Positions 10,934-19,176 of a stretch of 64,000 bases of DNA are shown here, in pieces. Position 1 is the stretch's first letter. Each line of letters begins with the position of its first letter. A model generated the notes under the pieces. That model had not been told where the DNA came from, searched no databases, and saw nothing but the letters and a program-made list of their open reading frames with translations. Source of the stretch: Bacteroidota bacterium (lineage in GTDB: Bacteria > Bacteroidota > Bacteroidia > NS11-12g > UBA9320). The stretch spans positions 124,001-188,000 of the forward strand of contig CANIKO010000004.1 in the NCBI GenBank assembly GCA_947468275.1, given 5' to 3'. The position numbers were made by a program, and so were the translations under genes.

Positions 10934-11272
10934 ATGTCGAACAAGAACAAGAAACTTCAAGGTATAGTATATAGCACTAACCCCGACTATTCAATAGACG
11001 AACCGGTGTCTGATTTTATGGAAACGTTATCCCCAAATAAACAAAATTTATTGGTAAGGATATCAACTCAAGGACGTGCCGGAAAGAAAGCCACACTTGT
11101 TCAGCGCTTTGTTGGCAGTGAGGATGATTTGGAAAAATTGTCAAAAGATATTAAAAAACATTGCGGAACTGGCGGTTCTGTTAAGGATGGGGAAATAATA
11201 ATTCAAGGTGATTTATGTCAAAAAATAGTGGATTACCTTCTAGCTAAAGGCTATAAGTCAAGAAGAGGGTAA
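10934..11272 (+). CDS. SUI1/YciH-like translation initiation factor
   Basis: A 112-residue protein with the eIF1/SUI1 domain in its C-terminal two thirds: VRISTQGRAGKKATLVQRF, then LSKDIKKHCGTGGSVKDGEI and the end GDLCQKIVDYLLAKGYKSRR. Bacterial YciH relates to eukaryotic eIF1 and affects start-codon selection on the 30S subunit; its exact role in Bacteroidota is not known. The leader is very short (about 11 bases from the -7 element). It is divergent from rplS, a possible translation-linked pairing. Confidence 0.9.
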   Translation: MSNKNKKLQGIVYSTNPDYSIDEPVSDFMETLSPNKQNLLVRISTQGRAGKKATLVQRFVGSEDDLEKLSKDIKKHCGTGGSVKDGEIIIQGDLCQKIVDYLLAKGYKSRRG

Positions 11273-11391
11273 ATCTCTTGTATTTAGATTTTTTCTAAAC
11301 AAACCAAAAAAAAGATGCTAAACATTTTAAATTCAATTAATTAGATAATATTTGCAAAAATAAACTTAACAAACTTTTTAACAGAATTTGT

Positions 11392-11399
11392 TACCTTTG
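11392..11399 (+). promoter_or_regulatory. Candidate -7 promoter element of pckA
   Basis: TACCTTTG followed by CA is a perfect match to TAnnTTTG. It leaves a leader of about 100 bases before the pckA ATG, which is long for this window, so post-transcriptional control is possible though no riboswitch fold is recognised. No clear -33 element is present. Confidence 0.55.
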
Positions 11400-11502
11400 C
11401 AAACGATAAAAAATTCGAAAAAAGAATTAATAACTTTTACAACGACTTATTTAAAATTGAAATACGAATTTTAAATGACAACTTTAACAAAATTAAAAAC
11501 AC

Positions 11503-13098
11503 ATGAAACATCACGAATTAGTAAATCAAATCATTTCAAAAGCGGGTGCAGCTCATATCCAGCTAAATGCTGACCAACTGATTGAAAAAGCATTAATTAA
11601 TAAAGAAGGAACGATAACGGATAACGGAGCTTTTGCAGCAGATACTGGTGAATTTACAGGTCGCAGTCCTAAAGATAAATTTGTTGTTTATGATGATACG
11701 ACCAAAGATTCTGTTTGGTGGGGAGATGTAAATAATAAATTTGAACCGGCTAAATTCGACAGCCTCTTAGCTAAAGTAATTACTCATCTTGAAAATAGGG
11801 AAGTTTTTGTGCGTCAAAGTTATGCATGTGCCGATCCAGATTACCGTTTAAATATAGAGGTAGTTACCGAAACGGCCTATCAAAATATTTTTGCAAATAA
11901 TTTATTTTTAAGACCTACCGCTGCTGAACTTGAAACACAACATCCGGAATGGCTCATAATTGCTGCTCCCACATTTTTTGCAGATCCTTCTTTAGATGGA
12001 ACTCGTCAACATAATTTCACAATGATTGATTTTACAAAAAAAATCATTTTGATTGGCGGGTCAGGTTATACAGGCGAAATTAAAAAGGGGATTTTTACTG
12101 TATTAAATTATGTTTTGCCTCATGACCGCAAGGTGCTTTCAATGCATTGTTCAGCTAATATTGGATCTAAAAATGATACGTCTATTTTCTTTGGGTTATC
12201 TGGTACTGGAAAAACTACCCTTTCTGCCGATCCTAACCGTAAACTGATTGGAGATGACGAACATGGTTGGGCCGATAATTCAGTTTTCAATTTTGAAGGT
12301 GGATGCTATGCTAAATGTGTAGATTTAACGGAAGAGAAAGAACCGCAAATTTGGAGTGCTATTAAGCCTGGTGCGTTAGTCGAAAACGTTCGTTTTTTCC
12401 CAGGAACCAATCAGGTTAACTACAATGATATATCCGTTACCGAAAATACAAGAGTTGCCTATCCAATCGATTTTATTGATAACATTGCAGTTCCTTCAAT
12501 TGGTAATATTCCAGAAAACATCTTCTTTTTAACAGCAGATGCTTTTGGAGTTTTGCCTCCAATTTCAAGATTAACTCCTAACCAAGCTATGTATCATTTT
12601 ATTTCGGGATATACGGCAAAAGTAGCTGGAACTGAGGCTGGAGTAACTGAGCCGCAAGCTACTTTCTCTGCCTGTTTTGGTAAAGCTTTTTTAGTATTAC
12701 ATCCTGCAAAATATGCAGAAATGCTAGGTGAAAAACTTGTATCTCATCCTAATATTCGTGTTTGGTTGGTTAATACTGGTTGGAGTGGAGGCCCTTATGG
12801 AGTTGGTTCAAGAATGAAATTATCCTATACTCGTGCAATGATTACTGCTGCTTTAGAAGATGCTTTGGATAACGTACCTTATCAAAATCATCCTGTATTT
12901 GGAATTGCTATGCCAACTTCATGTCCAAATGTTCCAAGTGAATTATTAAGCCCTAGAAATACTTGGGCAGACGCAACTGAATACGATAAAAAAGCCAACC
13001 ATCTAGCTGAATTATTTAATAATAATTTTAAGCAATATGCTGACGGATGTAGTGAAGAAATTCGTTCTGCAGCTCCTAAGGCTGCAGCAACCGCTTAA
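11503..13098 (+). CDS. pckA: Phosphoenolpyruvate carboxykinase (ATP)
   Basis: PckA interconverts oxaloacetate plus ATP and phosphoenolpyruvate plus CO2 plus ADP, the gate between the TCA cycle and gluconeogenesis (or, in reverse, CO2 fixation). The P-loop is GLSGTGKTTLSAD (about residues 231-243). RPTAAELE, GEFTGRSPKDKF, NFEGGCYAKC and the C-terminal NTGWSGGPYGVGSRM, which contacts the nucleotide, are all present. It is 531 residues, full length. The gene is alone, with its own promoter and a terminator at 13114. Confidence 0.97.
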   Translation: MKHHELVNQIISKAGAAHIQLNADQLIEKALINKEGTITDNGAFAADTGEFTGRSPKDKFVVYDDTTKDSVWWGDVNNKFEPAKFDSLLAKVITHLENREVFVRQSYACADPDYRLNIEVVTETAYQNIFANNLFLRPTAAELETQHPEWLIIAAPTFFADPSLDGTRQHNFTMIDFTKKIILIGGSGYTGEIKKGIFTVLNYVLPHDRKVLSMHCSANIGSKNDTSIFFGLSGTGKTTLSADPNRKLIGDDEHGWADNSVFNFEGGCYAKCVDLTEEKEPQIWSAIKPGALVENVRFFPGTNQVNYNDISVTENTRVAYPIDFIDNIAVPSIGNIPENIFFLTADAFGVLPPISRLTPNQAMYHFISGYTAKVAGTEAGVTEPQATFSACFGKAFLVLHPAKYAEMLGEKLVSHPNIRVWLVNTGWSGGPYGVGSRMKLSYTRAMITAALEDALDNVPYQNHPVFGIAMPTSCPNVPSELLSPRNTWADATEYDKKANHLAELFNNNFKQYADGCSEEIRSAAPKAAATA

Positions 13099-13113
13099 TT
13101 TTATAAAAAATTT

Positions 13114-13156
13114 AAAATGGGGATTGAAATAAATATTTTGATTTCCATTTTTTTTT
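13114..13156 (+). terminator. Probable pckA terminator
   Basis: An imperfect inverted repeat with arms starting AAAATGG and ending CCATTTT, followed by a run of T. Confidence 0.6.
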
Positions 13157-13215
13157 ATAATTTTTCTTATTATTTAAAATTAATTACCTTGATTTGAATC
13201 CTTTTAAAATTAGTA

Positions 13216-14694
13216 ATGATTAAAAAAATAACAATCATATTTATTCTTTTCGCATTCAGCGTAACAAAAGTTTTCAGTCAGGCTGGTGAAATTAAACGTA
13301 TTAATCTTTCTGAAGATTTAGGAAGTGGTGGAATTATTAACCTTTATAATTTCGGGTTAGCTATTAAAACTCAAAAATCAAAGGACATTGAATTTACATT
13401 TTATGATGAAAATTTGAAGAAAAGCGGAACTAACAGTTTTACTTTGGAAGGAAGGAGAGAGGCTGTTCTTAACTATTACTATGATACAGTTATTAAACGA
13501 ATCTTGATTTTTCATGGTTCCAAAAAATCAACTAACCTTACTCTTATTGAACCGGGAAACAAAAAAAAGAAAACTATGGCATTGGAAGTGCCGGGAAAAA
13601 AGACTCGTTTGAATACTAATTTAGTAAGACTAGAAAAAACAACTTTTGCCATAACAATAACCAAAAAAGGCAAAACAATACTTAACACTATTGAACTTGC
13701 TAATGGCGGTATCGCCCCATTAGAACTTCCAGAATTATGGAAAGCCAGAACTATTTTGAAAATGAGCCGGGTGAATTCAAGTTACATGGCATTGTTTTAT
13801 TTAGACAAAACGATGAGAAATAAGAAGTTTAAAAATGTGGCCCTAATGGATGATGAGGGAAAGGTGGTGGCCGATAAATTGGTGAGCAATGATGAAGAGG
13901 ATTTTCCTATTGAAGAATTTAGTATTACCGACCTTGGAAATAATGAGTTGGCAATCGCTGGAACCTATAGCAAAAGTGTAACCTCATCCTATTCAATTGG
14001 TTTGTTTGTGGCCAAGATTGATAATTTTAAACTGAGTTATATTAAATATTTTGACTACAATACCATTAAGAATTTTTATAACTTTATGTCGGATAGAAAA
14101 AAAGAAAAGGCAGAAAAAAGAGCAGAAAAGAATGCACAACGCGGAAAGTCTACCCAATATTTAGCCATTACTCATCCTGTAATAAGTGTAGATGGACATT
14201 TTGTAGTTACAGCTGAATTTTATTACCCAACCTACCGAACCGAAAGTTACACTACCTATGTGAATGGGAAGCCTTCCACCTCTTATCGCACGGTTTTTGA
14301 TGGATATCAATATACACATACGATGGTTTTGGGTATTGATGAAAACGGCAAAAAAGACTTTGAATATTGTATTCCGTTTCATTTGGATTACAAGCCATAT
14401 TTTGCTTCGCAAAAACTGAAACGCCGCGTAAGTGCTGAGGAAATTAAATATACTTATATCGCTTCCAACAAAATTTACAGCTTTTCAATTTCGGATGGTG
14501 ATATGAAAGAAAATACCCCTAAGATACTTGTTGAAGTAGATGATGATAAAAAATTAAGAAGCAGTTCTAGCTTCATTGATAGTTGGTATGAAAATTTCTT
14601 TTACTCACTAACTATTCAAACTACCAAGGAAAAAGGGAAAATAATTGGTGGGAGAGAAACCAATTATTATCTGATCAAATACGGTATTGAATAG
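13216..14694 (+). CDS. Exported protein of unknown function
   Basis: 492 residues with a clear signal peptide (MIKKITIIFILFAFSVTKVFSQ). The rest is rich in beta-strand patterns and in charged residues; a Lys/Glu/Arg-rich helix (KKEKAEKRAEKNAQRGK) lies near residues 295-312. I do not recognise the family. There is no lipobox and no type IX sorting tail, so it is probably periplasmic. It lies 117 bases after pckA, beyond a terminator, and 69 bases before a small exported protein gene that may share its transcript. Confidence 0.75.
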   Translation: MIKKITIIFILFAFSVTKVFSQAGEIKRINLSEDLGSGGIINLYNFGLAIKTQKSKDIEFTFYDENLKKSGTNSFTLEGRREAVLNYYYDTVIKRILIFHGSKKSTNLTLIEPGNKKKKTMALEVPGKKTRLNTNLVRLEKTTFAITITKKGKTILNTIELANGGIAPLELPELWKARTILKMSRVNSSYMALFYLDKTMRNKKFKNVALMDDEGKVVADKLVSNDEEDFPIEEFSITDLGNNELAIAGTYSKSVTSSYSIGLFVAKIDNFKLSYIKYFDYNTIKNFYNFMSDRKKEKAEKRAEKNAQRGKSTQYLAITHPVISVDGHFVVTAEFYYPTYRTESYTTYVNGKPSTSYRTVFDGYQYTHTMVLGIDENGKKDFEYCIPFHLDYKPYFASQKLKRRVSAEEIKYTYIASNKIYSFSISDGDMKENTPKILVEVDDDKKLRSSSSFIDSWYENFFYSLTIQTTKEKGKIIGGRETNYYLIKYGIE

Positions 14695-14763
14695 TATCCA
14701 TGATTTAAATATGCTCAAAATCATATACTCAAAAACTAATTTTAAATTAGTTTTGCCACATCA

Positions 14764-15141
14764 ATGAAAAAGGTAATTTCTGTTTTTCTTTTACTCACAA
14801 TTTCTAGCAATTATATGTTAAAAGTTGCGGTAATTATTACCTGGAAATGTAACCAAGATTATATTGCTAAAACCCTTTGTATAAATCGCAACAACCCTGA
14901 ATTAGGGTGTTTTGGTAAATGTTGTTTAGAAAAGGAATTAAAGCAGGTTGAAAATGAAAATCACAAGAAAGACGCTTCACTCCCTTCAAAATTTAAAGCT
15001 TTAGAAACGGATAATTATATCGCAACATGGGAATTAAATTCTCCTGCTATACTTAAAGATCAGCTAATTCATAACTCTATTTTTTTTAATAGTTATTCTT
15101 TTAATTATATAAATTCCTGCTTTCATCCACCACAGGTTTAA
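14764..15141 (+). CDS. Small Cys-rich exported protein with C-terminal HPP motif
   Basis: 125 residues with an N-terminal hydrophobic segment. It has the pattern CINRNNPELGCFGKCCLEKEL, then a linker and an end in FHPPQV. From memory, small Bacteroidota proteins with a KCxLxKxL core and a terminal HPP often lie next to TonB-dependent or metal-uptake genes; this is not proven and no such partner is adjacent here. The Cys cluster would suit metal binding. Just downstream is a lipoprotein gene, and an MbnP-like metal-type lipoprotein follows further on. Confidence 0.7.
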   Translation: MKKVISVFLLLTISSNYMLKVAVIITWKCNQDYIAKTLCINRNNPELGCFGKCCLEKELKQVENENHKKDASLPSKFKALETDNYIATWELNSPAILKDQLIHNSIFFNSYSFNYINSCFHPPQV

Positions 15142-15264
15142 GTATATAATAATTCAACTTTCTAAAAATGTTCAGTAATACAAAGTAAGGTTTACTAAAA
15201 AAAAACCTTTCTTCTATATCTGATATTGAATTTATTTTACTTTAATTTTTAAACCTAAATACAA

Positions 15265-15660
15265 ATGAAATCATTTAAAAAAATACCATTAATGGCGCTT
15301 GCCTTATTTACATTAGCATTTATTTCTTCATGCAAAAAAGAAGAAACAGACACTACTAAACCTAAATTAACTATTTTGGAACCATCGATGAATGATACTA
15401 TTTCTAATGAAGTACATATTGAATTTTCAGTGACTGATAATATTGGTTTAAAGGAATTGAGTGTGAAAATAATTAATGGCTCAGGCACCGAATTATTTAG
15501 CAAAATACCAACTGTTACCGATTTGAAAGTATATTCATTTCATGAACATTATGATATTAGTGCCCTTAGTATTTTAACGCTAATGACTGTAATAATAACG
15601 GCGAAGGATAAAAGTAATAATATAGAGACCAAAACTATTCCCATTATAGCCATACCATAA
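15265..15660 (+). CDS. DUF4625-like lipoprotein
   Basis: 131 residues. The signal peptide ends in a lipobox with Cys23 (LAFISSCKKE). The mature part is one Ig-like beta-sandwich (KPKLTILEPSMNDTISNEVH, then FSVTDNIGLKELSVKI and FHEHYDISAL), which resembles DUF4625 domains. His residues near 93-96 (FHEHYD) fit the family pattern. The role is unknown; it is probably anchored in the outer or inner membrane. A terminator follows directly. Confidence 0.75.
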   Translation: MKSFKKIPLMALALFTLAFISSCKKEETDTTKPKLTILEPSMNDTISNEVHIEFSVTDNIGLKELSVKIINGSGTELFSKIPTVTDLKVYSFHEHYDISALSILTLMTVIITAKDKSNNIETKTIPIIAIP

Positions 15661-15682
15661 ATATTTTAATAGATTTTTAAAT

Positions 15683-15712
15683 AAGCACTGTTATTTATAG
15701 CAGTGCTTTTTT
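15683..15712. terminator. Bidirectional terminator between the lipoprotein gene and the DedA gene
   Basis: Arms AAGCACTG and CAGTGCTT with a 10-base loop, followed by a T-run. It sits between two converging genes. Confidence 0.85.
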
Positions 15713-16358
15713 ATTGTTCAATTTCATTAAAAAGAGAAGACTTCTTTTCCTTTCTATATGTAGAAATAACAGGAATAGCAGTAATAATAATTAGAAATAA
15801 AACTACTAACCCAAGGTGATCCTGTAAATTAGGAATTATTTTGGCTAAATAGTAAGCACTTAAGGTCATCAAAGAAGTCCAAAGTATCGAGCCAATTATA
15901 GTATACGTTAAAAATAGTTTTATTTCTAACTTAATCACACCACTTAGAATTGGTGCAAAGGTTCGAATTATAGGTAGAAATCGTCCTAATATTAAAGCTT
16001 TACCACCATGTCTGTTATAAAAAGACTGAGTAATGGCTACATATCTTTTTTTGAATATTAGCGAATCATCACGGGTAAAAAGTTTAGGACCAACTCGTTT
16101 CCCAATATAATAACCTGTTATATTTCCTAAAATTGCCGCGATATTTAAGCCGATCATTAACGTTACAATATTAACATTCAACACATGGGTACTGGATAAT
16201 ATTCCTGCGGTAAATAACAAAGAATCGCCAGGCAAAAAGAAACCAACAAATAAGCCAGTTTCGGCAAATACTATGAATAAAAGCAAGCCTAATCCCCCAA
16301 TTTTAATTAAATTTTCGGGGACAAATAATTTTGGAATAAGCTCGAAATATTCTTCCAT
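15711..16358 (-). CDS. DedA family membrane protein
   Basis: 215 residues with about five hydrophobic segments. The DedA (SNARE-associated/VTT) motifs are present: FFLPGDSLLFTAG near the N-terminus, GNITGYYIGKRVGPKLF in the middle and GRFLPIIRTFAPILSG with the conserved Arg. Members of the family act as phospholipid (undecaprenyl phosphate or phosphatidylethanolamine) flippases in the inner membrane and affect envelope stability. The gene is monocistronic and converges on the lipoprotein gene. Confidence 0.92.
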   Translation of the reverse strand: MEEYFELIPKLFVPENLIKIGGLGLLLFIVFAETGLFVGFFLPGDSLLFTAGILSSTHVLNVNIVTLMIGLNIAAILGNITGYYIGKRVGPKLFTRDDSLIFKKRYVAITQSFYNRHGGKALILGRFLPIIRTFAPILSGVIKLEIKLFLTYTIIGSILWTSLMTLSAYYLAKIIPNLQDHLGLVVLFLIIITAIPVISTYRKEKKSSLFNEIEQ

Positions 16359-16529
16359 TAAAGTTCTGCTAAAATAGGATATATTTATTTCCGATTACTA
16401 ATAAATATTGATTGGGGTGTTAAAATAATTCTATAATAAATTGTTTATGCTTTATAGTTAAAAAACAATAATGAATTGTAAGCGTTTTTTAATGCAACAG
16501 ATATCATTTATTTTGCATCCTTATTATTT

Positions 16530-17291
16530 ATGAATTCACAAAAAACCTTAATTCCGCTAATTGCCATACTGTTCATTTTCTTTATGGGTTGTAAAGATGA
16601 CGATCCAAAGCCATTTAAACCAATTGTTTCATTACAAATAAACCACACTTGGAACGATAGCTCATTGGTGTTAAACCAACCTTATTATTGGAAACATGAT
16701 TTTAAAACCGATACAATTATTCCAACCACTTTAATTTATCATATAAATCATCTTACTCTTAATACTCAAGATAATCAAAAAATAGATGCCGATTTGCCTT
16801 ACTATATGGTTGATTATGGTGACAAAAAAATAATGCCAAATAATATTTCTTTCACAGCTCCTAGGGATGGGGTTAAATATTATATTACCTCACTTGAATT
16901 TACTATTGGTATTGCCGATTCCTTAGCGAATGCGACAGGGGCATTAAACAGCATTTTTGTAGCACCAATGTATTGGGGAATGATTCAAGGATATATTAAT
17001 TTTAAATTTGATGCTTTATCACCGCAATTGCCAAGTAATGTTTTAATGTATCATATTGGTGGTTATACAAAGCCATACTATAATTTCAGAAGAATTAAAG
17101 TGGATTTTGATAAGCCTTACTATTTAAACGAAGCCAATTCGCTAACTATTTCTTGTGATATTTTAAAACTTTTTAATTCGAAGTATAAAATTGATTTAAC
17201 TACTACGCATCAGGTTGAAACGGTAAACGAGGATAGTAAAATCATTGCTGATAATATGGCAGAGATGTTCAAGTTTGATAATATCAAATAA
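16530..17291 (+). CDS. MbnP-like family lipoprotein
   Basis: 253 residues with a lipobox at Cys21 (FIFFMGCKDDD). The domain matches the MbnP-like family: strand VSLQINHTWNDSSLVLNQPYY at the start, then IYHINHLTL, YYITSLEFTIGIAD and the signature GALNSIFVAPMYWGMIQGYI. MbnP proteins are periplasmic or lipid-anchored and are linked to copper handling; the metal here is not shown. Its TAA abuts the ATG of the next gene with no gap, so the two are probably translated together although their roles do not obviously match. Confidence 0.8.
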   Translation: MNSQKTLIPLIAILFIFFMGCKDDDPKPFKPIVSLQINHTWNDSSLVLNQPYYWKHDFKTDTIIPTTLIYHINHLTLNTQDNQKIDADLPYYMVDYGDKKIMPNNISFTAPRDGVKYYITSLEFTIGIADSLANATGALNSIFVAPMYWGMIQGYINFKFDALSPQLPSNVLMYHIGGYTKPYYNFRRIKVDFDKPYYLNEANSLTISCDILKLFNSKYKIDLTTTHQVETVNEDSKIIADNMAEMFKFDNIK

Positions 17292-17948
17292 ATGAAAATT
17301 ATTGTAACCGGAGCTACGGGCCTAGTAGGATCTGAAGTTTTGAGGCAAGCTATTTTGGATAATGATATTAAAGAAATAACTGCTTTGGTTCGCCGTCCTA
17401 TTGATATTAGCCATCCCAAAATTAAAACGGTTATCCATTCTGATTTTTTGGATTATTCAGGACTTGAAGAGTTATTTAAATCTTATGATGCCATGGTTTG
17501 GGCTTTAGGTATTTCTCAAACCCAAGTAAACAAAGAACAATACCACATAGTTACTTACGATTACACATTGGCTGCTGCCAAAGCCATAAAAAAAGCAAAT
17601 CCAGATATGACATTCCTTTTTGTGAGTGGAGGAGGAGCCGATTCAACGGAAAAGAGCCGGACTCTTTTTGCCCGTGAAAAAGGAAAAACGGAAAATGCTT
17701 TACTGAAATTAGGGTTAAAAAAAACATATAATGTGCGACCTGCCGGTATTAAACCCATTCATAAAAACCCCAATACTTCGTTTTTTAATAAATTGGCAAT
17801 TCCCTTATTTCCAATATTTGAATTATTTATCCCAAATCTTGTGATTCCTTCAGATAGTTTAGCTATGGCTATTTTGCGAATCCTAAAAAAGGATTCAGAT
17901 AAAGTCATTATTGAGAATAAAGAGTTGAAAGAAATCTCTGCATCTTAA
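17292..17948 (+). CDS. NAD(P)-binding Rossmann-fold protein (atypical SDR)
   Basis: 218 residues. The dinucleotide-binding loop IVTGATGLVGSEVLRQAI is at the N-terminus and VRRPIDISHPK follows. It resembles HTATIP2/NAD(P)H-binding atypical short-chain dehydrogenases, which often lack the classic YxxxK pair. No substrate can be named. It starts at the base after the stop of the MbnP-like gene, which makes a two-gene operon likely. Confidence 0.8.
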   Translation: MKIIVTGATGLVGSEVLRQAILDNDIKEITALVRRPIDISHPKIKTVIHSDFLDYSGLEELFKSYDAMVWALGISQTQVNKEQYHIVTYDYTLAAAKAIKKANPDMTFLFVSGGGADSTEKSRTLFAREKGKTENALLKLGLKKTYNVRPAGIKPIHKNPNTSFFNKLAIPLFPIFELFIPNLVIPSDSLAMAILRILKKDSDKVIIENKELKEISAS

Positions 17949-17997
17949 TTCTGTAAATCCTAATATTGCCTTATGATATTTTGAATCACAAATTCAA

Positions 17998-18076
17998 TTT
18001 GTTCGACTCCTTTGGAGTCGTATGTTTATAGTCTGATATAATTCTATAAACATACAACCCCAAGGGGGTTGTATAA
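17998..18076. repeat. Composite palindromic repeat unit
   Basis: The unit has a hairpin CGACTCC-TTT-GGAGTCG (18004-18020), then TATGTTTATAG (18021) pairing with CTATAAACATA (18044), then a second hairpin CAACCCC-AAG-GGGG-TTG. It forms a nested three-part cruciform between the SDR gene and fabD, like repetitive extragenic palindromes seen in Bacteroidota. Confidence 0.7.
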
Positions 18077-18121
18077 GAATAAAATAGAATGATAAAAACA
18101 ACAATTTAATAATTTAAATAT

Positions 18122-18997
18122 ATGAAAGCATACATTTTCCCTGGACAAGGATCACAGTTTGTAGGTATGGGCAAAGACCTGTACGAAAGTAATAACAAAG
18201 CCAAAGAGCTTTTTGAGCAAGCCAATGAAATATTGGGTTTTAGAATAAGTGATGAAATGTTTGGCGGCACTGATGAAGGTTTGAGATCCACTCGAATTAC
18301 CCAGCCGGCTGTTTTTTTACACTCGGTAATAAAAGCCATGTGTATTGAAAATTTTAAACCGGAAATGGTTGCCGGGCATTCTTTAGGTGAATTTTCAGCA
18401 TTAGTCGCCAATGGTTCCTTAAATTTTTCAGACGGATTGCAATTGGTTTATAAACGAGCTATGGCCATGCAAAAAGCGTGTGAACTAAATCCATCAACAA
18501 TGGCAGCTGTATTGGGATTGGATGATGGTATTGTTGAACAAATTTGTGCAAGCATAACCAATGAAATAGTGGTAGCCGCTAATTACAACTGCCCAGGTCA
18601 ATTGGTTATTTCAGGAAGTATTAATGGTGTGAACATTGCCTGCGAAAAATTGAAGGAAGCAGGAGCGAAGCGAGCTTTGTTATTGCCAGTGGGTGGAGCT
18701 TTTCATTCAGCGTTAATGGAACCTGCCCGCGTGGAATTGGAGGCAGCCATTGCCTCTACCGAATTTAAAAAACCGATTTGCCCTGTTTACCAAAATGTAA
18801 CAACAACAGCAGTAACCAGCCCAACTGAAATACAAAAAAATTTAATAAAGCAATTAACAGCTCCGGTTAGATGGACTCAAAGTATTCAAAATATGGTAGC
18901 CGATGGTGCCACATTATTTACCGAGGTAGGCCCCGGAAATGTGTTGCAGGGTTTGGTAAAAAAAATAAACCGGGAAGCAGAAACTGCAGCCGGATAG
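18122..18997 (+). CDS. fabD: Malonyl-CoA:ACP transacylase
   Basis: FabD moves malonyl from CoA to acyl carrier protein for fatty acid synthesis. The 291-residue product has IFPGQGSQFVGMGKDLY at the N-terminus, the nucleophile Ser in VAGHSLGEFSAL (about residue 87), the malonate-binding Arg region YKRAMAMQ, catalytic His in GGAFHSALM (about residue 199) and the closing TEVGPGNVLQGLVKK. It is full length. It stands apart from other fab genes. Confidence 0.97.
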   Translation: MKAYIFPGQGSQFVGMGKDLYESNNKAKELFEQANEILGFRISDEMFGGTDEGLRSTRITQPAVFLHSVIKAMCIENFKPEMVAGHSLGEFSALVANGSLNFSDGLQLVYKRAMAMQKACELNPSTMAAVLGLDDGIVEQICASITNEIVVAANYNCPGQLVISGSINGVNIACEKLKEAGAKRALLLPVGGAFHSALMEPARVELEAAIASTEFKKPICPVYQNVTTTAVTSPTEIQKNLIKQLTAPVRWTQSIQNMVADGATLFTEVGPGNVLQGLVKKINREAETAAG

Positions 18998-19176
18998 TTT
19001 TTTTTAAAAAGATTGATTCAACTAATAACTAACATGACATTAGTGAACAAACTTTTACTAGATTTACAGAAAATATAATTTTAAAATCTTGGTGTATAAA
19101 AGTTTATTTTTATTTACTTTTAACGTCAACCTTAAAATTACAAACCACTAAGTATAAAGTAAAAAAATAAATAGTC

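Noticed and set aside
11400..11502. Riboswitch in the 100-base pckA leader
   Set aside because: No known riboswitch core or strong stem-loop set was seen; the leader is simply AT-rich.
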